The translations under genes and the position numbers were made by a program. Positions 1-4,754 of a DNA stretch of 8,505 bases are shown in pieces. Every line of letters begins with the position of its first letter. Positions within the stretch are counted from its first letter, which is position 1. Under the pieces are notes generated by a model. That model searched no databases, was not told the origin of the DNA, and was given only the letters and a program-made list of their open reading frames with translations. Origin of the DNA: CALMEC01 sp031372145 (GTDB taxonomy: Bacteria > Actinomycetota > Thermoleophilia > Miltoncostaeales > Miltoncostaeaceae); assembly GCA_031372145.1 (NCBI GenBank), contig JANMKR010000091.1, positions 1-8,505 on the forward strand, given 5' to 3'.

Positions 1-17
1 GGGCGTTTGCAACGCCC
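1..17. repeat. Perfect inverted repeat at window edge
   Basis: Seven-base arms GGGCGTT and AACGCCC flank a 3-base TGC loop, so either strand could form a tight stem-loop. No T-run follows on the plus strand, and the minus-strand continuation lies outside the window. It could be the terminator of a gene to the left, part of a dispersed repeat, or chance in GC-rich DNA. Confidence 0.4.
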
Positions 18-24
18 GCGCAAC

Positions 25-41
25 TGACACCAAATCTGTCA
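25..41. promoter_or_regulatory. Operator-like palindrome TGACA-N7-TGTCA
   Basis: TGACA (25-29) and TGTCA (37-41) are exact reverse complements around an AT-richer 7-base spacer. The surrounding stretch (about 22-48) is lower in GC than its flanks. It lies downstream of the 254-aa gene, so if it is a regulator site it more likely serves a gene beyond the left edge. No convincing -35/-10 pair was found beside it, and function is inference. Confidence 0.3.
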
Positions 42-53
42 CAAACTTCGCGC

Positions 54-74
54 GGCGCCTGAGGGGCGCCTGAG
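54..74. repeat. Tandem direct repeat, 10-bp unit, 11-bp period
   Basis: GGCGCCTGAG occurs at 54-63 and again at 65-74. Each unit contains the palindrome GGCGCC. The second copy supplies most of the left arm of the hairpin at 69-93. Replication slippage is a simple explanation. Confidence 0.5.
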
Positions 75-93
75 CGGCGTGGACCCGCTCAGG
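69..93 (-). terminator. Candidate terminator hairpin spanning the stop codon of the 254-aa gene
   Basis: CCTGAGCGG (69-77) and CCGCTCAGG (85-93) are perfectly complementary and enclose a 7-base loop. The TGA of the minus-strand gene (89-91) lies inside the right arm. No U-tract follows on the minus strand, so it would be a non-canonical terminator or an mRNA 3'-end stabiliser. Position at a gene end and a 9-bp GC-rich stem support the call; the missing T-run weakens it. Confidence 0.4.
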
Positions 94-853
94 GCATGAC
101 GTGACCTGCCGCACCGTCGCCGAAGGTGGCGTCGACCGGCGGCACCGGCCCGTCGACTGCGTGGATGGTGATCGTGAATGTCGTGAACGCAGCGATGGCG
201 TCTGCCGAACGGAGAGACACGACGATGCCTGTCTGCACGTCGAGGCCGATGACGTATCCGTCGGGGTAGATTCGCCCGCCGGTGTCGTCGCCGTCGCCGG
301 GAGCGAGCCCCTCCAGCCGATCCGATTCGGCCGACCACAGCAGCGCGCAGCATGAGCAGCGCGGGTCATATCCCTCGACGGCCCTGACGGTGGCCCACCA
401 CGTCTCCCTTCCGTGCAGCGGCTCGGAGCGCAGGTTGTCGATCTGGGTGTGGTGGCTGAGCTCGACGGGGTCCAGGGCCGCGACCCACGTGTAGTTCTCG
501 TGGAATGGGTCACCCCATTCGATGTTCCCGTCCTCCGGCCTGACGGCGACGAGGCCGTCGGGCCGGAGCTTCGGGGTCACCATGTCGGGCGTGAGCGCAT
601 CCGCGCGCGCCTGTGCGGGAACCAACGCCTCGGGGGGCGCGGGGCTCCAGCCGGCGCTGACGAGCAGGCGGGACGTGGTCTGCGGCGGGCCGGACTCCGT
701 CATGGCGGACCCGTCGCGTCGTCGGATCACCATCTGCCCCGGGCGCCGGATCCACGCTTCCACGTCCCAGTCGTCCCGGCTCAGGTGGATGGTCCGCCAC
801 CGCCAGGGTGAGCTCCGCGCAAGGGCTCGGTAGCGGTCGACGGTCAGCTCCAT
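89..853 (-). CDS. Hypothetical protein with CxCC motif, 254 aa
   Basis: I do not recognise this family. The reading frame stays open upstream to about 1195, but those codons overlap the ATP-grasp gene and look compositionally random (Arg/Pro/Ser-rich). Protein-like sequence begins at MELTVDRYRAL, so ATG 853 was chosen; a GTG two codons upstream is an alternative. No Shine-Dalgarno precedes it. The protein looks soluble, with no signal peptide or membrane segment. It has Trp-rich N-terminal strands (SSPWRWRTIHL, residues 14-24; VEAWIRRPGQ, 31-40), a mid-region rich in acidic and aromatic residues (WGDPFHENYTW, 113-123), and DPRCSCC at 163-169 (C166, C168, C169) that could bind metal or form disulfides. 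The C-terminus (YPDGYVIGLDVQTGIVVS) resembles a beta-rich module. It lies 142 bp after the glycan cassette on the same strand and may be a separate transcription unit. Gene reality is fairly sure; function is unknown. Confidence 0.75.
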   Translation of the reverse strand: MELTVDRYRALARSSPWRWRTIHLSRDDWDVEAWIRRPGQMVIRRRDGSAMTESGPPQTTSRLLVSAGWSPAPPEALVPAQARADALTPDMVTPKLRPDGLVAVRPEDGNIEWGDPFHENYTWVAALDPVELSHHTQIDNLRSEPLHGRETWWATVRAVEGYDPRCSCCALLWSAESDRLEGLAPGDGDDTGGRIYPDGYVIGLDVQTGIVVSLRSADAIAAFTTFTITIHAVDGPVPPVDATFGDGAAGHVMP

Positions 854-854
854 G

Positions 855-866
855 CACACAAGTGTG
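855..866. promoter_or_regulatory. Short palindrome CACAC-AA-GTGTG just upstream of ATG 853
   Basis: Perfect 5-base arms lie one base upstream of the start codon of the 254-aa protein. That position suits a repressor site or an mRNA structure at the ribosome-binding region, and there is no Shine-Dalgarno here. The site is short enough to arise by chance. Nothing else convincing was seen in the 854-995 gap. Confidence 0.22.
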
Positions 867-995
867 GCAGGGGCGGGCCGCTGTGCGCGCGGGGTTGCGG
901 CATTCGGAGAACGTCGGCAATGCCTGAGCGGAGACACCTTCTCGACATCAACGGTGGCCGGCAGAGGGGCCCACGCGTTCGGAGAGGCGGCCGAC

Positions 996-1973
996 TCAGG
1001 CCCTCGGCAGTTCGGAGCCGCCGCCGGGCAGTGTCCATTGCGCCGCAAGCCACCGGTCGAAGCTGGCGGATGAGGAGACGTTCTTTCCCGCCCGCGGGTA
1101 GATGGTGAGCTCCCCGACGACGATCCGGCCATCGACGTCGTACAGATCGACGCGCACGAAGTCGACCCCCGCGCCCAATGCCTCCGCGACCGCAATCATT
1201 GTCTCGAGGTGCTCCGGCCGGGAGGACGGGACGGACGGGCGGGGATAGCCGTAGCTGACGGGGACGACATCCCAACCGGGCGTGAACACGTCCCGCTCGT
1301 GGTGCTCGAACCGGCCCCGGTCGACCACGACCAGTGCGCACCGCCCGTCGAACACGAAGAACCGGTGGTCGGACGGCAGGCCCCCGCGCGTGACGAGGAG
1401 TTCCTCGATGAGAATGCGCGGCGGGATGTCGCGGTAGGCCCACTCCGGGAACCTTCCCGGGCAGTACTCGTAGTTCAGCGACAGCCACCCGTCGCACAGA
1501 CGAGCCAGATCCTCACGTACGAGATCTTCCGGATGCAGGAGGAGCCGGGGCCACGTGAGCTTCGACGCGTCCGAGGGGAGCGGTACGCGCGGGGCCCCCT
1601 CCCAGACCAGCACGGCCCCGCCGGAGGCGTGGGAGGTCTTGCAGGCGAACTGGCGTGGGAGGTCGCCCCAAGAGATCGCACCACCCGCCTCGTAGACGCC
1701 GAAACACTCCGCGAGATACCCGCTGCCCAGGCGGTCCGCCACGTAGGTGCGCACCGCGACCTTGTCTGCGAACGTCCTCAGCAGCGGGCGACGGTCCACG
1801 GCCATCCGGTGCAGGACCTTCTGGTTGAACGTGATGGGGTCGCGCGCCGCCCTCGCCAGCGTCCGGTCGGCCAGCGCCCTCGGCCAGCGCCCATGGACCA
1901 GGTCCCAGCCACACCAAAGCGACCGGTGAAGAGGCCGGGGCAGCGCCCGTCCGACGCGCTCGATCAGCGTCAT
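996..1973 (-). CDS. TupA-like ATP-grasp ligase, 325 aa
   Basis: Matches the ATP-grasp_TupA family (Pfam ATPgrasp_TupA), named for TupA of Bacillus teichuronopeptide synthesis. ATP-grasp enzymes join a carboxylate to an amine or similar group with ATP. Visible landmarks: FNQKVLHRM (49-57), the opening block DKVAVRTYVADRLG (70-83), LPRQFACKTSHASGG (105-119) with probable ATP-binding K112, ILIEELL (187-193) with the acidic pair E190/E191, DHRFFVFDGRCALVVVDRGR (202-221), and the metal/catalytic end VRVDLYDVDGRIVVGELTIY (273-292) with R274, D276 and E288. All expected elements are intact and the length is typical. It is cytoplasmic, with no membrane segment. ATG 1973 overlaps the stop of the preceding glycosyltransferase as ATGA, implying translational coupling. 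The frame runs further upstream, but that stretch is a shadow of the glycosyltransferase. By context it probably attaches an amino acid or peptide to a glycan; the actual substrate is unknown. Confidence 0.9.
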   Translation of the reverse strand: MTLIERVGRALPRPLHRSLWCGWDLVHGRWPRALADRTLARAARDPITFNQKVLHRMAVDRRPLLRTFADKVAVRTYVADRLGSGYLAECFGVYEAGGAISWGDLPRQFACKTSHASGGAVLVWEGAPRVPLPSDASKLTWPRLLLHPEDLVREDLARLCDGWLSLNYEYCPGRFPEWAYRDIPPRILIEELLVTRGGLPSDHRFFVFDGRCALVVVDRGRFEHHERDVFTPGWDVVPVSYGYPRPSVPSSRPEHLETMIAVAEALGAGVDFVRVDLYDVDGRIVVGELTIYPRAGKNVSSSASFDRWLAAQWTLPGGGSELPRA

Positions 1974-3304
1974 CTGCCGGACGCCATCCGCCGGCGCTCG
2001 ACGAGGTACGCGATGGGTCCCTTCGCCATCCCGCGGATCTCGGCCAGGCGGAGTTCGGTCGGCAGGGGGGCCCGGTCCGTGCGAACGCCGCAGAGGGCCG
2101 CGAGCCGCGCGGAGGCGGCGGGCAGCCGGCGAAGCACCTTCCAGCGGGTGTCGCTGTGGAGGAGCTGTTTGAGGGCGTACGCGGTGAGCCCGCTTCCGTA
2201 GCTCACCATCTGTTCCCGGATCGCGAGATCGCTTCTGCGATGAACGTGCCAGCCGATGCTCGCCGGCTCGTACGCGATCGCCATGCCCGAGAGGAGGACC
2301 CGGCAGAAGTAGTCGAGATCCTCGCCGCCGCCGCCGCTTCGCGTCCCCGGGCCGAGCGCTTCGTCGAAGGGCCCGACCGCCTGGAAGGCCTGTCGCGAGA
2401 TCGCGAAGCTCGCCCCGGTGCCGAGGGATCCCGGCTGGAAAGGGAACAGCGCGTCGTCCGGTCGGTTGTCGCCCTGATCGACGATGCCGGGCGTGAAGTC
2501 CGCGCCCCAGCCGACCTTCACCTCGAAGTGCGCCTGGCCCTCTGTCTCCAGCTGAGCGGACGGGACGCATCCCGTGACACACCCCACGTGTGGCGCCCTC
2601 CCGAAGCCGCGAAGCAACCTGTCGAGCCACCACTCGTCGACGAGGACGTCGTCGTCGGTGAAGGCGACGATGTCGCCGGAGGCGGCGGCCACCCCGCGAT
2701 TCAGCGCCCGGGACTTGCCGGGAATGGGCTCGTGGATGTACCGGATCCTCGTCTGGACCCCCTCGCCGCGTTCCTCGCCGGTCCCTCTGCCGCCTGCACT
2801 CGCCTGGATCTCCTCCACCACGTCCCTGGTCGCCCGCGAGCTCGGCGCGTTGTCCACCACGACGATCTCGGGTCGTGACCCGCGCAGCGACAGGAGCAGT
2901 TCGAGGCAGCGACGCAGGTCGTCGGGCCGGTCGCGGGTGCACACGACCACGCTTGCGGGCAGTCCCTCAGGCACCAGCGGACCCATCAGCGAACATCCGC
3001 CGGCAGGCGGGGCCGGGAGCGGCATCGCGGCGAGGTCGGCGGGCCGTCCGGCAAGCCCGTCCCGCTCCAGATGAGCGGCGAGCTCGCCGGGGAGCGCATT
3101 GGAGATCGCCCGCCCGAGGGTTGCGGCGGACACGCGGCCGCCGACGAGGGGAAGGCTCACCGTGCCGCAGGGCACCCCGTGCAGGCGCACCAGCACCCGC
3201 GCCGTCAGGTAGCGGGGCGCAACCCCGTCACCCCAGGGCGACACGAGGTCGCGAAGCGGCTGCGAGCACTCCACCTCTTCGATCCAACTCGGTACCACGA
3301 TCAT
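1970..3304 (-). CDS. GT2 family glycosyltransferase, 444 aa
   Basis: GT-A fold, family 2 glycosyltransferase that should transfer a sugar from a nucleotide donor at the cytoplasmic membrane face. Residues, counted from ATG 3304: N-terminal accessory module with VLVRLHGVPCG (37-47); GT core opening SVVVCTRDRPDDLRR (118-132); nucleotide-contact VVVDN (148-152); PGKSRALNRG (195-204); DxD-type metal site TDDDV (216-220); acceptor-side acidic motif GGGGEDLDYF (324-333), with E328/D329 around the expected catalytic base; WHVHRRS (352-358); tail RGMAKGPIAYLVERRR (424-439). All catalytic motifs look intact. The insertion at about 168-184, rich in Gly and Glu, is a likely flexible loop. A GTG at 3319 would add five residues, but ATG 3304 has GGAAGA at 7-base spacing, so I prefer it. 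The stop overlaps the ATP-grasp start. Domain layout matches each half of the 904-aa protein upstream. Sugar specificity cannot be read. Confidence 0.92.
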   Translation of the reverse strand: MIVVPSWIEEVECSQPLRDLVSPWGDGVAPRYLTARVLVRLHGVPCGTVSLPLVGGRVSAATLGRAISNALPGELAAHLERDGLAGRPADLAAMPLPAPPAGGCSLMGPLVPEGLPASVVVCTRDRPDDLRRCLELLLSLRGSRPEIVVVDNAPSSRATRDVVEEIQASAGGRGTGEERGEGVQTRIRYIHEPIPGKSRALNRGVAAASGDIVAFTDDDVLVDEWWLDRLLRGFGRAPHVGCVTGCVPSAQLETEGQAHFEVKVGWGADFTPGIVDQGDNRPDDALFPFQPGSLGTGASFAISRQAFQAVGPFDEALGPGTRSGGGGEDLDYFCRVLLSGMAIAYEPASIGWHVHRRSDLAIREQMVSYGSGLTAYALKQLLHSDTRWKVLRRLPAASARLAALCGVRTDRAPLPTELRLAEIRGMAKGPIAYLVERRRMASGR

Positions 3305-3311
3305 CGGGCGG

Positions 3312-3317
3312 TCTTCC
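3312..3317 (-). promoter_or_regulatory. Ribosome binding site GGAAGA for the single GT2 gene
   Basis: GGAAGA ends seven bases before ATG 3304 on the minus strand. The alternative GTG 3319 has no purine-rich sequence at a useful distance, so this site decides the start. It is an imperfect Shine-Dalgarno match. Confidence 0.4.
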
Positions 3318-3434
3318 ACGACGCGTCGGCGGACCGGCGGACCGTACCGTGATGCGCGCCTCGCCGCCCGTCCGCCCAGGTCGCCGACGGGCGCCGGGAC
3401 GCCCCGGGCCCGGGATTGTGGCTCGCCCTTCCCA

Positions 3435-4754
3435 TCAGGCTCTCGCGGTACGCGGTGCGCGGAGATGGCGTATCACCGACGGCAGCAGCACGACCGCGGG
3501 CGCGAGGTTGGCGATGAGCCAGCCAAGCCCGATTCCAAGGAGGTCGAACTCGGCCCCCAGCGTGATCGTCAGCGTCAGCACCATGACGAACTGCAACGCC
3601 CGGAGGATCGCGATCCTCCCCCCGTGTCCGTGGGTGCGGCAGATCGCCGTGTAGAGGAAGAGTATCCCGCGCGGGATTGTCGCGAGTGCGAGCAAGCGCA
3701 GGATGCCGCTCGCGTGATCGGCGTATGACCTGCCAAAGGGCAGAAGGAACAGTGGTGCCGCCACCACCACGAGCAGGGTCGCGCCGCCAAGGAGGATGGC
3801 GAAGCGCCGCACGGCCGTGCCGGCGGCGGCCGGGACGCGGCCGCCCGCGAACCCGCCCTCCACCGTGAGCGACGTCGCGATGTTCGACGAGAGCAGGTCG
3901 AGCGTCACCGCGACGCTGAAAGCGACGTAGTAATAGGCGTTCTGTTCGGTTCCGAGCAGCGCGACGACGATGAGCGGCAGGGCCGTTGCGATTCCCTGCG
4001 TGAAGACCGAGGAGACATAGTCGAGGGCGAGGAAGCGCCGCAGACGGGCGCGGCCGAACAGTTCCGGCACCGACACCCGAGGTGCATTCCGAAACCCGGC
4101 TACGGCCGGGATCGCGCGTCGGAAGACGATCCAGTTGACGGGAACCAGCAGGATCGCCATCGGCAGCACCCAGGCTAGGAACACGCCGTTCGTCGCCCCG
4201 GTCACGACGAACGGGATGAGGAGCGCCAGCTTGCACACCCCGAAGACGGCGTTTTCGAGCGGCACCCACGGCGCCTGGCGAAGGCCGGTGAGCGCCGCGT
4301 CTTGGAGCGCGAAGACGCTCCACAGCGACACGGATGCGACCCACACCGCCGCCATCCGCGGATCGTCGCCGATGAACCCGAGGGATGCCGACACCTCCGG
4401 GAGGATCACAACGGCGGCAGCTCCGGCGAGCAGGGAGAGCCCCGCGGCGGCGGCGTAGCCGAGGGCGATGAGCCGGGTTGGACGCATCGCGTGGGAGAGG
4501 AACCGCGTGAACACGTTCGTCATATTGAGCTGGCACGCAGCCGAGAGCGCGATCATCGCCGAGATCAGGGCCGAGTCGCGCCCGACGACCTCGTGGGAGA
4601 AGAGTCGGGCTGCCACGATCCAGAACGCCACCCCGAGTGCTCCGGTGAGGATCGTGTTGGCCATGAGTGAGTAGACGCTGCGGGACAGGTGCGCCGATCC
4701 GCCCTCCCCGACGAGGCGTGCCCCGAAGTTGCCGACGACGCCCGGCCCGCGCAT
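3435..4754 (-). CDS. Polysaccharide flippase, Wzx/MATE-like (MOP superfamily), 439 aa
   Basis: Integral membrane protein with about 12 hydrophobic segments, at roughly 31-52, 62-83, 95-118, 134-155, 168-187, 190-211, 245-267, 273-296, 318-340, 349-371, 382-401 and 404-428. The longest cytoplasmic-type loop (212-244) is rich in Arg. Segment number, length and order fit the oligosaccharide flippase/O-antigen exporter group, which moves lipid-linked glycans from the inner to the outer leaflet. The frame opens at 4808, which would overlap the upstream gene by 55 bp. ATG 4754 gives a TGATG overlap with that gene's stop and has GGGAGG five bases upstream, so it is clearly the better start. It sits between two glycosyltransferase genes, as expected for a glycan assembly cassette. 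A 130-bp gap with no clear terminator separates it from the next gene. No single residue proves the substrate; the class is assigned from topology, composition and context. Confidence 0.88.
   Translation of the reverse strand: MRGPGVVGNFGARLVGEGGSAHLSRSVYSLMANTILTGALGVAFWIVAARLFSHEVVGRDSALISAMIALSAACQLNMTNVFTRFLSHAMRPTRLIALGYAAAAGLSLLAGAAAVVILPEVSASLGFIGDDPRMAAVWVASVSLWSVFALQDAALTGLRQAPWVPLENAVFGVCKLALLIPFVVTGATNGVFLAWVLPMAILLVPVNWIVFRRAIPAVAGFRNAPRVSVPELFGRARLRRFLALDYVSSVFTQGIATALPLIVVALLGTEQNAYYYVAFSVAVTLDLLSSNIATSLTVEGGFAGGRVPAAAGTAVRRFAILLGGATLLVVVAAPLFLLPFGRSYADHASGILRLLALATIPRGILFLYTAICRTHGHGGRIAILRALQFVMVLTLTITLGAEFDLLGIGLGWLIANLAPAVVLLPSVIRHLRAPRTARA

Noticed and set aside
854..1195. 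N-terminal extension of the 254-aa protein frame
   Set aside because: It overlaps the end of the ATP-grasp gene, and its composition is non-protein-like up to the ATG at 853.
1209..2201. 330-aa open frame on the plus strand
   Set aside because: Antisense to the ATP-grasp gene, with low-complexity Arg/Pro/Val-rich sequence; the minus-strand protein has intact family motifs.
1974..2942. Upstream extension of the ATP-grasp frame (would give 648 aa)
   Set aside because: It is antiphase to the GT2 gene, which has all catalytic motifs; the extension is Arg/Gly-rich noise and the ATGA overlap fits ATG 1973.
3329..3344. Tandem 8-bp repeat GCGGACCG x2 in the gap before the single GT2
   Set aside because: Real but short and GC-rich; it does not form a terminator or clear operator and is easily produced by chance or slippage.
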